From positions 22,000-85,999 of the forward strand of contig CAIVDU010000107.1 of NCBI GenBank assembly GCA_903904815.1: a stretch of DNA of 64,000 nucleotides, read 5' to 3'. The stretch is from an uncultured Armatimonadota bacterium. GTDB taxonomy: Bacteria; Armatimonadota; Fimbriimonadia; Fimbriimonadales; Fimbriimonadaceae. The notes below the pieces were generated by a model, which saw nothing but the letters and a program-made list of their open reading frames with translations, did not search any database and was not told the DNA's origin. A program made the translations under genes and the position numbers. Position 1 is the stretch's first letter. Every line of letters starts with the position of its first letter. Shown one piece after another: positions 28,016 to 37,085 of this stretch.

Positions 28016-29692
28016 TTAACCCAAGGCCTGGATTTCCTTGGCCCTTCGCACGCCATCGGCAAGGCTGGCGACAATGTTCTCGTCGCCAAGTCGCCGGTGG
28101 AATTCCGCCTTGGCAATCAGACGGGCGGGCTGGTCTCGCATTCCGCAAACAATGAGTTGCCTTCCGGACTTGTGCAATCGGTCCGCCAAATTCTCAAGGG
28201 CGTTCAAACCAGTGGCATCGATCGCCGTCATATTTCGTAGTCGGAGCATCACGATCGGGGGAAGTTCACTCAGCTCGTCTTCAACGAGCGTGAGCTTATC
28301 GGTCGATCCAAACAAAAAGGGTCCGTGGATGCGATAGACGGCTACCCCGTCCGGAATCTCGTTGGTTTGAAGGCTATGGGGACGACCGTCTTCTACATAT
28401 TCGTGGGTGACTCGGGCCACGGTGGTGGTCGACGTGACCTTTCCGATGTAAAGGAGCGCTGCCAGAATCATGCCCGCCTCAACGGCGACCGTCAAGTCGG
28501 CGAAAACGGTGAGAAAGAACGTGATAATCCAGACGGAAATGTCCGCCTTGCTGAGCTTGAGAATTTCGGGGATCTCAGCCCATTCACCCATGTTGTAGGA
28601 CACCACGAAAAGAATTGAGGCCAGGATACAGAGTGGAATGTGTTTGGCAAGAGGGGCTGCAAACAACAGGATCACGAGAAGCGTGAGCGCATGAATCATC
28701 CCAGCGACCGGTGTCTTAGCGCCGGATCGAATGTTTGTCGCGGTTCGGGCAATGGCGCCGGTGGCAGGAAGCCCCCCGAAGAGCGGCGACATGATGTTGG
28801 CGACTCCCTGAGCGCAAAGCTCCATGTTTGGGTTGTGCTTCGTGCCAGACATCCGGTCGGCGACGACCGCGGACAGCAGCGATTCAATCGCCCCGAGCAT
28901 GGTCACCGTCAAGGCAGGTGACAGCAGCGGAAGAATCAGGTCCGCCCGGAACGACGGCATGTGGAATCGCGGCAGTCCGCCAGGAATCCCCCCAAATTTA
29001 GACTCGATGGTGTCGAGAGGGAGCTTCAGAACCCAAACGACAGTAGTCCCAACGAAGAGAGCCACGATCGAGCCCGGAACTCTCTTCACAAACTTGGTCA
29101 TGAGAATGATCGTTGCTAGCGAACCCACTGCTACGACCGTGGGCTGCAGTTGGATCGTGTTCAGGTGCTGAAAAAGCACTTGCATGCGAGCGGGAAACTC
29201 GCTCGGAACCGACTTTATTTGAAGCCCGAAGAAGTCCTTGATCTGGGTGCTTGCGATGAGAACCGCGATTCCATTGGTGAATCCGATCACGACCGGACGC
29301 GGAATGTATTTAACGGCGGTACCCAGGCCCGTGAGGCCTAAGATGGCAAGAAACACACCGGCGAGCAGGGTGCACATGAACAGCCCGTCCATTCCGTGCT
29401 TCTGGACGATGCCGGCAACCACCACCACGAAGGCGCCGGTGGGTCCTCCGATCTGGGTCATCGATCCGCCCAGGGCGGAGATAATGAAGCCCGCTACGAT
29501 GGCGCAGTACAGCCCAGCCTGAGGTTGGACGCCGGAAGAGATGGCGAAGGCCATGGCGAGCGGGAGTGCCACAAGCCCGACCGTAACTCCGGCGACTAGG
29601 TCGGAGATGAATTTAGAAACCGAGTAATGCTTCAGCGCCGTGACCGACTTTGGAATCATCGGATCACCGTTGGACGAGTTGATCAATGACAT
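28016..29692 (-). CDS. SulP family anion transporter with STAS domain
   Basis: 558 aa. Begins with the SulP core (KHYSVSKFISDLVAGVTVGL, VALPLAMAFAISSGVQPQAG) and has about 10-14 membrane segments to about residue 415. A C-terminal STAS domain (about 440-550) follows, with VMLRLRNMTAIDATGLNALE. It takes up an inorganic anion or dicarboxylate: sulfate, bicarbonate, molybdate or similar. It lies two bases after an ArsR-type regulator gene, so expression is shared; this pairing is common for bicarbonate/sulfate-type SulP genes. Confidence 0.92.
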   Translation of the reverse strand: MSLINSSNGDPMIPKSVTALKHYSVSKFISDLVAGVTVGLVALPLAMAFAISSGVQPQAGLYCAIVAGFIISALGGSMTQIGGPTGAFVVVVAGIVQKHGMDGLFMCTLLAGVFLAILGLTGLGTAVKYIPRPVVIGFTNGIAVLIASTQIKDFFGLQIKSVPSEFPARMQVLFQHLNTIQLQPTVVAVGSLATIILMTKFVKRVPGSIVALFVGTTVVWVLKLPLDTIESKFGGIPGGLPRFHMPSFRADLILPLLSPALTVTMLGAIESLLSAVVADRMSGTKHNPNMELCAQGVANIMSPLFGGLPATGAIARTATNIRSGAKTPVAGMIHALTLLVILLFAAPLAKHIPLCILASILFVVSYNMGEWAEIPEILKLSKADISVWIITFFLTVFADLTVAVEAGMILAALLYIGKVTSTTTVARVTHEYVEDGRPHSLQTNEIPDGVAVYRIHGPFLFGSTDKLTLVEDELSELPPIVMLRLRNMTAIDATGLNALENLADRLHKSGRQLIVCGMRDQPARLIAKAEFHRRLGDENIVASLADGVRRAKEIQALG

Positions 29693-29694
29693 CT

Positions 29695-30048
29695 CTACCC
29701 TTCCATTCCCTGGAGCATCGACATAGCCTCTTCGAGGTGTTTCTTGAAGTACAGCTTCATCGTGTCGAGAACTTCGATCAAGAGCGGATCCCTAAGCGAA
29801 TAGAAGACCTGGTTACCCTCCTTTCGATTGACGACTAGGCCCTTTGATCGGAGGACGGAAAGGTGTTGAGAAGCGTTGGCCGGTTCGACCGCGACTTGAT
29901 CCAGAATCGCGCTCACCGTCAACTCTCCGTCGCGGAGACACTCCACGATGTGAATTCGAGTCGGGTGTCCTAAGACCTGGAAGACGTTCGCCTTGAAACG
30001 CCTAAGCGCTTCCTTCTGCACGGCGTCATCCGGTATTTCACGATTCAT
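29695..30048 (-). CDS. ArsR family winged-helix regulator
   Basis: 117 aa. LGHPTRIHIVECLRDGELTV, then the recognition helix NASQHLSVLRSKGLVVNRKE and the wing GNQVFYSLRDPLL match the ArsR/SmtB fold. Only one Cys (in VEC) lies near the classical metal site, so a metal-sensing role is not evident; redox or another signal is possible. It heads the operon with SulP and probably represses it through the palindrome at 30053-30082. Confidence 0.92.
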   Translation of the reverse strand: MNREIPDDAVQKEALRRFKANVFQVLGHPTRIHIVECLRDGELTVSAILDQVAVEPANASQHLSVLRSKGLVVNRKEGNQVFYSLRDPLLIEVLDTMKLYFKKHLEEAMSMLQGMEG

Positions 30049-30052
30049 GTAT

Positions 30053-30082
30053 TTAGTATATTCGATTATTCGAAATTACTAA
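30053..30082. promoter_or_regulatory. 30-bp palindromic operator upstream of the ArsR-SulP operon
   Basis: TTAGTATATTCGATT and its partner ATTCGAAATTACTAA match in 12 of 15 positions as an inverted repeat (outer arms TTAGTA/TACTAA, inner TTCGA/TCGAA). It begins 4 nt upstream of the ArsR start and fits a dimeric winged-helix repressor. Confidence 0.6.
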
Positions 30083-30140
30083 TGAGCATTTAGGTCTGGC
30101 TCGCCTCCGAGCCACTGCGTCCACTCTCAGAATTCCCGAC

Positions 30141-30392
30141 CTACAAGCCGATTTCACCGAGGATTTCGATGAGCGATCTGACCACTTTCATCGTTTCAAC
30201 GAGCACAGCCTGGTTCAGCGCCATGTGATCGTGCACGGCTTCTGGCTTCAGCTTTGACTCTGGTGAGCCGTATCTCAACTGGAGTTCTTCGAGCCGACGC
30301 TGATGTTCCTTCAAGGAATCGGATAGCGCGCTCAGCTTTTGGGCATCGGCTAAGTTCGGAGTATAAAGTTGGGTCTGTTCTTTCTTTGCCAT
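30141..30392 (-). CDS. Small coiled-coil protein, unknown function
   Basis: 83 aa from ATG at 30392 (MAKKEQTQLYTPNLADAQKL). It is strongly helical, with a leucine-rich coiled-coil pattern in the middle (LSDSLKEHQRRLEELQLRYG). A frame open further upstream to 30545 has no protein-like character, so the shorter form is chosen. No ribosome binding site is obvious. No family is recognised. Confidence 0.5.
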   Translation of the reverse strand: MAKKEQTQLYTPNLADAQKLSALSDSLKEHQRRLEELQLRYGSPESKLKPEAVHDHMALNQAVLVETMKVVRSLIEILGEIGL

Positions 30393-30811
30393 GAGGACAC
30401 GCTCGTCACATTCCCTTTGACTCTTGTTTCCGTAGTCTGATGCGCCGATCGCGAAGTATTCTCGGCCTTTATGCGTATTCGAATGATCTCGGTGGCAACG
30501 TCCTTGGTCATCGACAGGCGCCGCTAGGTTTTCGCATTTTCTCAAATATTCAAGTGAGCACGTCGACTAATTCGCCTTCGGCAACGTAAAGTATGGTGTT
30601 GAGAGTCCATGCGTCGGGCTACCCTCGGCATTGTCGCCGAATAGGGGACCACCCTTCGCACGTTTGTCACGATCGCAACTGACTTGGATTCCAACCAATG
30701 AGAACTTGGATTTTCCCAAGTTTAATGTCCGAGAGTGATTTTTGGGGCTGATTGTGACGTCATAGCGTTCTTCCAACCTCTGACTGCGTTAAACATTTGA
30801 AAACACAAACC
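30393..30811. other. Intergenic stretch without a convincing gene
   Basis: 419 nt between the small coiled-coil gene and the Spy-like gene. A leftward frame at 30567-30776 (69 codons, ending STPYFTLPKAN) was considered but has no start signal or family. TTGGATTTTCCCAAG and similar short palindromic tracts near 30711 are the only structure noted. Confidence 0.4.
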
Positions 30812-31465
30812 ATGAATCCCAAGAGACTTTTGATCATCGCCGTCCTGTTCGCTTTCGCAACTTGCGCGTTCGCACAGACCTCGCCTGATTCATCCTTGTC
30901 TCCAGAAGAGTTCATCCTCGGTACGACGAGTCCAGACCTGTTGCTTCAGCGCGGAGACGTACGCGATGACCTCCAGTTGTCGACCGAGCAGACCCTGAAG
31001 ATCATCGACATTCAGCAATATGTTGCCGATGAGACTCAGGCAATCGCTAACCCTCCCACCGAGGGAGATGACACGCCCCAGACATCCTTCGAAGCAGTCC
31101 GACGGTACGCGATCGACCAAGTGGATCAAGTGCTCACCCCAGACCAAATGAAGCGCCTGAAACAGATTGCGTTGCAGCTAACCGGTTACAGCGCCCTCGC
31201 GCGAACCGAGGTCCAAAAGCAGTTGGACTTGCCAAAGGACGTCGCGATCAAGGTCTACGACCTGGCGAATGAGGAGCATCGGGCGAACGAGAGCGTGATG
31301 GACAAGTTCCAGAGTGGTGAGTTGACGGCGGAGCAGTTCCCTCAGATCATTAAAAAGAATCGCCAGATTCTGAACAACGAGATCGCGAAAGTCCTTCCTC
31401 AGTCAGTCAAGGATCGATTCAAAGCTTTGGGCGGTCGACCTTTCAAGGCGTCGACGACAATTTAG
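30812..31465 (+). CDS. Exported helical protein, Spy/CpxP-like
   Basis: 217 aa from ATG at 30812. Signal peptide MNPKRLLIIAVLFAFATCAF-A (cut after AQT region). The mature protein is all-helical, with repeated motifs resembling the LTxxQ pattern of Spy/CpxP-type periplasmic proteins (LQLSTEQTLKIIDIQ; LTPDQMKRLKQIALQL; LTAEQFPQIIKK). Such proteins act as periplasmic chaperones or stress adaptors. Similarity is by motif only. The start codon choice excludes an upstream TTG 15 nt earlier. Confidence 0.65.
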   Translation: MNPKRLLIIAVLFAFATCAFAQTSPDSSLSPEEFILGTTSPDLLLQRGDVRDDLQLSTEQTLKIIDIQQYVADETQAIANPPTEGDDTPQTSFEAVRRYAIDQVDQVLTPDQMKRLKQIALQLTGYSALARTEVQKQLDLPKDVAIKVYDLANEEHRANESVMDKFQSGELTAEQFPQIIKKNRQILNNEIAKVLPQSVKDRFKALGGRPFKASTTI

Positions 31466-31502
31466 CGGAGCACATTCGCTTAAGTGTTCGCAGTTCGCAG
31501 AG

Positions 31503-31584
31503 AACATGAGTGGGGCGATCACAGCTAAACATCAAAGTTGGCGCGACTGGATTTCGCTCCAACTGGTAACTGCGAACTCTCAAG
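31503..31584 (+). repeat. Dispersed intergenic repeat, copy E (3' truncated)
   Basis: AACATGAGTGGGGCGATCAC then CATCAAAGTTGGCGCGACTGG and CTCCAACTGGTAACTGCGAAC align with copies A and B, but the terminal ACTTTCAT arm is degraded to ACTCTCAAG. It lies 38 nt after the Spy-like gene. Confidence 0.5.
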
Positions 31585-31622
31585 CAGGTGACATCGGCGG
31601 GGCGCTCACATGCGTTGCGAAG

Positions 31623-32591
31623 CTAAATCGCCCCGGCCAGCTCCCGAACTGCGACGCCCCCGCGCCGATAGGCGCCGGGGGAGACCCCAAATTCGCGCTT
31701 AAAGGCTCTTGCGAAAGCGGCTTCCGACTCATAGCCGACCCTCGAAGCGACGTCCTGCAGCGTCAATCCATCTTCCAGAAGTTCGGTCGCCCGCATCATA
31801 CGCCATCGAGTGACGTAGGCTAAGGGTGGGATTCCAGCGACTTCTGAGAACCGGACTGCAAATGCCGTTCTGGACATGGATACCGTGGCGGCTAGTTCAG
31901 CTACCGACCAGTCTCTCTCTGGATTGCGATGAATCATCTCTACCGATTTGCTGAGTTGCGTGTCGAAAAGAACGCGCATGAAGGTGTGGGAACATGCCCT
32001 GCCCGCCGAAAGATGGCGCTTCATGACGGCCCGCAGGAATTGGACAAAGTAGAGTTCCATGATCCGAGAGTAGGCAAACTCAGAACCAGGACGCTGAAGG
32101 CACGCCTCGTGTGAGATCAAACGAAAGATGCTCTGAAGCCAGAGGGCGCTGTCCTCTTCGTCGGATCGAATGTGGCAAACTGGCCCCAACATCGAAAGCA
32201 CCGAGTCCGCCATCGGTCCTTCAAAGGAGAATCTTGCCATCAAGAGCCAAGTCGCGCCTGGAATGGATTCTGGATTCGATTGAGAACACGGAGATTTGAT
32301 CTCTGCCTTCAACTCGGCCAGGGGGACCAGTCTGCGCCGCGTTCCGTCATGCAGTTCGAATGATCCCGAAATGAGGGCCACATCTCCCGAGCTCAGCGCC
32401 ACCGCGTCTTCGATAGAAGGGGATTCAATCGAACAACTGCCGCGACCAACGAGCACGAAACAGATTCCGGGTCCAGTGGGCACCCTTACTCCCCATGGAG
32501 CCGTGAAGAACATCCGCTTCTCGAACTGCGCCCGCAGACGCAGACGTCGGAGTACGTCAGATAGTGGATCGGCTGGAACTTCAGAATTCAT
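31623..32591 (-). CDS. AraC family transcriptional regulator
   Basis: 322 aa. The N-terminal cupin-like sensor (about 10-200; PTGPGICFVLVGRGSCSIES) matches AraC members of the cupin_6 type. The C-terminal DNA-binding domain has two helix-turn-helix units: WSVAELAATVSMSRTAFAVR and LQDVASRVGYESEAAFARAF, then KREFGVSPGAYRR. It is divergent from a nitroreductase gene with a 69-nt gap, and probably regulates that gene. Confidence 0.92.
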   Translation of the reverse strand: MNSEVPADPLSDVLRRLRLRAQFEKRMFFTAPWGVRVPTGPGICFVLVGRGSCSIESPSIEDAVALSSGDVALISGSFELHDGTRRRLVPLAELKAEIKSPCSQSNPESIPGATWLLMARFSFEGPMADSVLSMLGPVCHIRSDEEDSALWLQSIFRLISHEACLQRPGSEFAYSRIMELYFVQFLRAVMKRHLSAGRACSHTFMRVLFDTQLSKSVEMIHRNPERDWSVAELAATVSMSRTAFAVRFSEVAGIPPLAYVTRWRMMRATELLEDGLTLQDVASRVGYESEAAFARAFKREFGVSPGAYRRGGVAVRELAGAI

Positions 32592-32604
32592 GAACGCTTG
32601 AGCA

Positions 32605-32610
32605 TATAAT
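32605..32610 (+). promoter_or_regulatory. Consensus -10 box in the AraC/nitroreductase gap
   Basis: A perfect TATAAT at 32605-32610 lies 51 nt before the nitroreductase ATG. No good -35 is found at 17 nt, as expected for an activator-dependent promoter. Confidence 0.35.
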
Positions 32611-32660
32611 ACGACTCTTTGATCATTGACAGTTCAATTTTACTCGATCATCATGGTGTC

Positions 32661-33272
32661 ATGAGCGCGAATGCGATCGAGATCAATCAGGGACTTCACG
32701 AAGAGGCGCTGGACATTATTTTCCGAAATGCGAGAACAACTTATGCCTGGTCGTCCCAGCCAGTGGCGCCCTCACTCATTCACGAATTGTATGAGTTGGT
32801 GAAGCTTGGACCGACGAGCATGAACCTCACTCCTGGCCGCTTCGTCTTCATCTCCTCCCCAGAGGCGAAGGAGAGACTCCTCCCTACGCTCATGGGCGGC
32901 AATGTCGAGAAGACGCGTACCGCTCCCCTGACCGTCATCGTAGCCTACGACAGTGAGTTCTACGAAAAGGCGGGAACCTTGTTCCCATTGGCCGACGTAC
33001 GACCACGATTTGAAGGCAATGCCGAAGTGATCAAAGCTTTTGGAGAGCAGAACGGCAACCTACAAGCGGCGTACCTCATTCTTGCCGCGCGAGGACTCGG
33101 ATTGTCGGCTGGCCCCATGGGTGGCTTCAACGCTGACGCGGTCAATCAAGAGTTCTTCCCGGATGGCAAATGGAAGACGCTGCTGCTGGTGAACTTGGGA
33201 TACCCAGACGATTCGACGCGAACTCCTCGACTTCCTCGTCTCGAATTCGACGAAGCTGCGACGATCCTCTGA
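32661..33272 (+). CDS. Nitroreductase family protein (RutE/malonic semialdehyde reductase type)
   Basis: 203 aa from ATG at 32661 (MSANAIEINQGLHEEALDII). The pattern FRNARTTYAWSSQPVAPSLI, then LGPTSMNLTPGRFVFISSPE and AAYLILAARGLGLSAGPMGG matches the FMN-dependent RutE-like subgroup, as does its length. It reduces an aldehyde, nitro group or quinone with NAD(P)H; the substrate is unknown. No other rut gene is nearby, so a pyrimidine-catabolic role is not supported. An upstream TTG (32619) is less likely. Confidence 0.88.
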   Translation: MSANAIEINQGLHEEALDIIFRNARTTYAWSSQPVAPSLIHELYELVKLGPTSMNLTPGRFVFISSPEAKERLLPTLMGGNVEKTRTAPLTVIVAYDSEFYEKAGTLFPLADVRPRFEGNAEVIKAFGEQNGNLQAAYLILAARGLGLSAGPMGGFNADAVNQEFFPDGKWKTLLLVNLGYPDDSTRTPRLPRLEFDEAATIL

Positions 33273-33380
33273 GTTAGCCCAGGAAAGGGGGCAGAGTCGT
33301 CCCACGACGAAAGCGATCCCTGGCGCTTTCCGTTGAGGGTCCGGCCCAAACCTCCTTTCCTGGCCTCAGAGTTTGCACCC

Positions 33381-33471
33381 AACATGTGCGAGGCGATCAC
33401 AACCCGAAATGAAAGCAGGGATCCCTAAGATCTATCCGGACTGCACACTGCACGGCGCACACTTTCATGTC
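33381..33471 (+). repeat. Dispersed intergenic repeat, copy B
   Basis: AACATGTGCGAGGCGATCAC, CGAAATGAAAGCAGGGATCC, TATCCGGACTGCACACTGC and ending CACACTTTCATGTC. The ATGAAAG/CTTTCAT ends are intact. It lies 108 nt after the nitroreductase stop. Confidence 0.7.
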
Positions 33472-33582
33472 ACTTTGCGGCCACCATCTGTACCTCGGTA
33501 GGCCTCCTCACCATCCCGTAGATTCAAATGTGAGCGTCGGTGACGGGTAAGCTCGGCTCTCGTTGCCGAGGAGAAATCGAGG

Positions 33583-35535
33583 ATGATTGGATCGCTTTTA
33601 TTGGGGCTCACTCTAGCCCAGCAGAGTTCGCTACCGTTCTTGAGCCCGACATTCGGAGACCACATGGTTCTCCAACGTGATCGCCCAAACACTTTCTGGG
33701 GATGGTCAGCCCCGGGGACGGCCATTAAGGTCTCGGTTGCCGGACATGTGGGACAAAGCACGGCAGATGCGTCCGGAAGATGGGCCGTCAAAGTCTCTCC
33801 ACCTCCGGTGGGTGGACCCTATCAAGTTTCCGTGGATGGCCCCCAACACGTAGTCCTATCCGATGTGCTCGTGGGAGACGTTTGGATCTGTTCGGGGCAA
33901 TCCAATATGGAAATGGGAATCGGGATCGCCGCAAACGGCCCCGAGGAGATCGCGGCGGCAAACTATCCGAATATCCGGCTTGCGATGGTGCCGCACGCGG
34001 TTGAATTCGCGCCTCGAGCCGTCAATTCGTTTTCTTGGGCGCCCTGCTCACCCGAGACGGTGGCGGCAAACGGATGGTCGGGATTCTCGGCGGCGGCTTA
34101 CTACTTCGGACGGGAACTCAATAAGCGTCTCAATGTGCCCATCGGTCTCGTGGAGACATGTTGGGGCGGAACGATTGCCGAAGCATGGACGAGCAGGCAG
34201 AGCTTGCTCCCTTTGAAGGACTTCGATGCGGGCATCGCCGCGGTCGACCAACATGCAAAGTCTGCAAACTCCAACTACGGCGACCAGATTGACGCCTGGT
34301 ACATTCAAAACGACCCCGCCTCAAAAGCAAACTCAGGGTACACAAACACGGCGTTCGATGACAGTTCCTGGCCAACCAGCCCCACCGTAGCCGCCAATTT
34401 CGACACGATTGGCCTCGGTCAATTTGATGGAGTGGTTTGGTTTCGCAAGGAGATCACTTTGCCAGCGAATCTGCCAGCGGGACAAGCGACGCTTTCGCTA
34501 GGCGCGATCGATGACCAAGACACCACTTGGGTCAATGGCGTGCAGGTGGGGCGAATGTTTCGCTACGATGCCAACCGGCAGTACGCGCTTCCCGCTTCCA
34601 TCCTGAAGCCGGGAAAGAACGTCATCGTAGTTCGATGCCTTGACACGGGCGGAGCGGGAGGCTTTACCAGCGACGCTCGCGCCCTTTTCCTCAAATTCGG
34701 GGACGGAACTCAGCAAGTACTGGAGGGTGGATGGAAGTACCACGCGAGCGTGGACCTGAAGAACTGTACGCCCGCGCCTCAGCAGCTTGACGAGAACAAC
34801 CCGAACATCCCCACCGTTCTCTACAACGGCATGATCTATCCGATTCAGCCGCTGGCGATAAAAGGGGCTATCTGGTACCAGGGAGAGAGCAACGCCGACC
34901 GAGCCTATCAGTATCGAACGCTGTTGCCAACCATGATTCGCGACTGGAGAAATGAATGGCATCAAGGTGATTTCCCCTTCCTGATCGTTCAATTAGCCAA
35001 CTTTATGGCGGCGGATTCACAGCCGGTGGAGAGCGCTTGGGCGGAACTTCGAGAAGCACAGGCAATGACCGCCAACGGGGTCAAGCACTCCGGGCTGGCT
35101 TTAGCGATCGATATCGGGAACCCTACCGACATCCACCCGAAGGATAAACAAGACGTTGGCCTTAGACTGGCGCTCGCGGCTCTTCACACGGCTTACGGGC
35201 AAAAGCTCGCCTACTCTGGCCCGACGTACAAGTTCTTTCGAAAGGAAGGGGCCGCGATTCGCGTCTCGTTCGATCACGTTGAGGGTGGGCTGAAGGCAAA
35301 AGGAGGCACGCTCAAAGGATTCGCGATCGCCGGAGCCGATCATAGGTTCCACTGGGCAACCGCCACATTCGATGGCTCAACCGTGCTGGTGCAGTCGAAT
35401 GAAGTGTCCGATCCGCTTGCCGTTCGATACGACTGGGGCAACAACCCCGAAGCCAGCCTCTATAACTCAGCCGATCTTCCCGCGGTTCCCTTCCGTACCG
35501 ACGATTGGCCCGGCGTCACCGCGAAAAACAGATAA
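33583..35535 (+). CDS. Sialate O-acetylesterase-type SGNH hydrolase, exported
   Basis: 650 aa. Short signal peptide (MIGSLLLGLTLAQQS). Ig-like start (LSPTFGDHMVLQRDRPNTFWG). The catalytic SGNH domain has the nucleophile Ser in WICSGQSNMEMGI and later blocks ETCWGGTIAEAW and GAIWYQGESN. A galactose-binding-like insert lies at about 255-385 (LSLGAIDDQDTTWVNGVQVG). Family members remove O-acetyl groups from sialic acids or, in plant-biomass degraders, from acetylated xylan and similar. The surrounding glycosidases favour the second. The gene stands alone and ends in a strong hairpin. Confidence 0.9.
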   Translation: MIGSLLLGLTLAQQSSLPFLSPTFGDHMVLQRDRPNTFWGWSAPGTAIKVSVAGHVGQSTADASGRWAVKVSPPPVGGPYQVSVDGPQHVVLSDVLVGDVWICSGQSNMEMGIGIAANGPEEIAAANYPNIRLAMVPHAVEFAPRAVNSFSWAPCSPETVAANGWSGFSAAAYYFGRELNKRLNVPIGLVETCWGGTIAEAWTSRQSLLPLKDFDAGIAAVDQHAKSANSNYGDQIDAWYIQNDPASKANSGYTNTAFDDSSWPTSPTVAANFDTIGLGQFDGVVWFRKEITLPANLPAGQATLSLGAIDDQDTTWVNGVQVGRMFRYDANRQYALPASILKPGKNVIVVRCLDTGGAGGFTSDARALFLKFGDGTQQVLEGGWKYHASVDLKNCTPAPQQLDENNPNIPTVLYNGMIYPIQPLAIKGAIWYQGESNADRAYQYRTLLPTMIRDWRNEWHQGDFPFLIVQLANFMAADSQPVESAWAELREAQAMTANGVKHSGLALAIDIGNPTDIHPKDKQDVGLRLALAALHTAYGQKLAYSGPTYKFFRKEGAAIRVSFDHVEGGLKAKGGTLKGFAIAGADHRFHWATATFDGSTVLVQSNEVSDPLAVRYDWGNNPEASLYNSADLPAVPFRTDDWPGVTAKNR

Positions 35536-35556
35536 TTCCGGCTCGTCCAAGTCCCC

Positions 35557-35587
35557 ACGGTCCAGGTGCTCTGTGCGCCTGGACCGT
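35557..35587. terminator. Hairpin terminator between convergent genes
   Basis: ACGGTCCAGGTGC and GCGCCTGGACCGT pair over 13 bp with a 5-nt loop, 20 nt after the esterase stop and 28 nt before the mntR stop. There is no T run. Confidence 0.6.
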
Positions 35588-35614
35588 CGGGACAACAACC
35601 TCATTCGCCAAACT

Positions 35615-36088
35615 TCAATTCTTAGGCACGTCCGAGGCTGCCCTCGCCGATTCCAGGTATTTGCTGAACGCAGCCATCGTCTCTGGACTTAAGTGGTGTT
35701 CCATGCCCTCCGCATCTTGCTCCGCCACGAGATTTGGGACACCTAACGCAAGGAGAAACTGAAGCACGACCACATGACGCTCGCGTGCATCGCGGGCGAG
35801 ATCGCGGCCCTTTTCGGTCAAAAAGATGCTGCGATAAGGTCGGTAGGTGACCAGTCCGTTCTTCACCAATCTCTGAAGACCTTTGGAAACGGTGACATGA
35901 CTCACGCCCATGTGTGTCGCTAAGTCGGTGGCGCGTGCCTCACCGAACTCATCGATCAGGTCTTGAATGAGTTCGACGTAGTCTGCCGCAGCTTCGGCCG
36001 CATTGTCAGCCCGTGCCTTCTTGAATCTCTCGTCGGAAGTCAGGAGAGCACCACCTTCTGTAAGTTCACATTCAAATTGTACACCCAT
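35615..36088 (-). CDS. mntR: Manganese-responsive DtxR/MntR family regulator
   Basis: 157 aa. A winged helix (DLATHMGVSHVTVSKGLQRL, VKNGLVTYRPYRSIFLTEKG) is followed by the DtxR dimerisation helices, with metal-site candidates in ARERHVVVLQFLLALGV and DAEGMEHHLSPETM. There is no C-terminal SH3-like domain, as usual for MntR. It is divergent from a pseudopilin gene and close to mntH. Two palindromes of type TAGCCTaAGCTA lie directly upstream, arguing for autoregulation. It probably represses Mn uptake when Mn(II) is high. Confidence 0.92.
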   Translation of the reverse strand: MGVQFECELTEGGALLTSDERFKKARADNAAEAAADYVELIQDLIDEFGEARATDLATHMGVSHVTVSKGLQRLVKNGLVTYRPYRSIFLTEKGRDLARDARERHVVVLQFLLALGVPNLVAEQDAEGMEHHLSPETMAAFSKYLESARAASDVPKN

Positions 36089-36096
36089 ATACCAAA

Positions 36097-36112
36097 TATT
36101 CCATAGGCTTAA
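36097..36112. promoter_or_regulatory. Candidate MntR operator, distal copy
   Basis: TATTCCATAGGCTTAA resembles the TTTATCCTAGGCTAAA site before mntH but with one extra base in the right arm. It lies 9-24 nt upstream of the mntR start. Confidence 0.4.
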
Positions 36113-36115
36113 ACA

Positions 36116-36131
36116 TGTAGCCTAAGCTAAA
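36116..36131. promoter_or_regulatory. Candidate MntR operator shared by mntR and the pseudopilin gene
   Basis: TGTAGCCTAAGCTAAA is an imperfect palindrome (TAGC...GCTA core) matching the mntH site in 12 of 16 positions. It is 20 nt before the pseudopilin ATG and 28 nt before mntR. Confidence 0.6.
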
Positions 36132-36151
36132 TATTGAGTTATGATGGAGAA

Positions 36152-37021
36152 ATGAAGAGATGGAAATTGGCTTTCACCCTGATTGAATTGCTCGTCGTGA
36201 TCGCCATCATTGCGGTTCTGGCAGCGATTCTCTTCCCCGTTTTTTCCCAGGCGAAGGTAGCGGCGAAAAAGACCGCTTGCCTCAGCAACTTCTCGCAAAT
36301 TGGTCTGGCAATGGTGATGTACAGCTCAGACTACGACGGGAGCTACGCTCGAACTCAGACGTCAGATACGCCCGGCACCCCCGGATACATCAGTTGGTGG
36401 TCCACCGGTTACTACGAGGAAGCTCTCAATATCTACATTCGAAATGGAAAGGGAGGAATCTCGGGAGGCGGTGGATTGGGAGATCGAACAAGCGTTTGGT
36501 GGGATCCCAGCGACCCGGATAAGTCGGACCCCGCGATGTGGGGTTCCCTTCGCAACAACGGACTGATCACCGGGGTCGCTCGAAATGAGTCAGACCTAAC
36601 TGCCCCCGCGCACACCATTCTGATGACTCTGCACGTAGAACGATGGCGTGACTATCAGTGCGTCGTGAATGCAATCTGTGAGCCGTCCCCCTTGCCCATC
36701 TCAAATGGCAGCGACCCATTTTGGTATAGCGACTACTTTGATATTTGCCTCAATCCATGGAGCAAGGCAAGTAATCCGACAGACACTTACTACTGGAAGA
36801 ATGGCCTTGCTTCTCCTCCTTGCGAGTTATTCTCGAACGACTCGAACTGTATCGACGAGTATCGAAGCATTGACGGTCGCTATTGGAACTTCCCGCCTGA
36901 ACATCCCCGATACCCCGGCGGACACCCCTTTAGCTTCATGGATGGTCACGCCAAGATGGTCCCATTTGGCGCGACGTACATCTCGCAAAACGAGAACATG
37001 TGGTCGGTGAACCAGAAATAG
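36152..37021 (+). CDS. Type II secretion-type pseudopilin with H-X9-DG C-terminus
   Basis: 289 aa from ATG at 36152 (GGAG 5 nt upstream). The prepilin leader is [20 protein letters not shown] with Glu5 (cleavage before F), then a long hydrophobic helix (to about residue 30). The globular part is rich in Trp, Tyr and Ser. The C-terminal motif [12 protein letters not shown] is the H-X9-DG signature of DUF1559-like proteins abundant in Armatimonadota and Planctomycetes. PilD-type peptidase processing is expected; the substrate or assembly role is unknown. Its position between mntR and mntH, behind MntR-type palindromes, is unusual. Confidence 0.9.
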   Translation: MKRWKLAFTLIELLVVIAIIAVLAAILFPVFSQAKVAAKKTACLSNFSQIGLAMVMYSSDYDGSYARTQTSDTPGTPGYISWWSTGYYEEALNIYIRNGKGGISGGGGLGDRTSVWWDPSDPDKSDPAMWGSLRNNGLITGVARNESDLTAPAHTILMTLHVERWRDYQCVVNAICEPSPLPISNGSDPFWYSDYFDICLNPWSKASNPTDTYYWKNGLASPPCELFSNDSNCIDEYRSIDGRYWNFPPEHPRYPGGHPFSFMDGHAKMVPFGATYISQNENMWSVNQK

Positions 37022-37085
37022 TCTGGCAATGAGCCTAACATACATATTTTCCACCACCGTTACAAAATATAAATGCTACTAACAA

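Noticed and set aside
30567..30776. 69-codon leftward frame ending STPYFTLPKAN
   Set aside because: No ribosome binding site, no family, and no conservation evidence; left as unannotated intergenic DNA.
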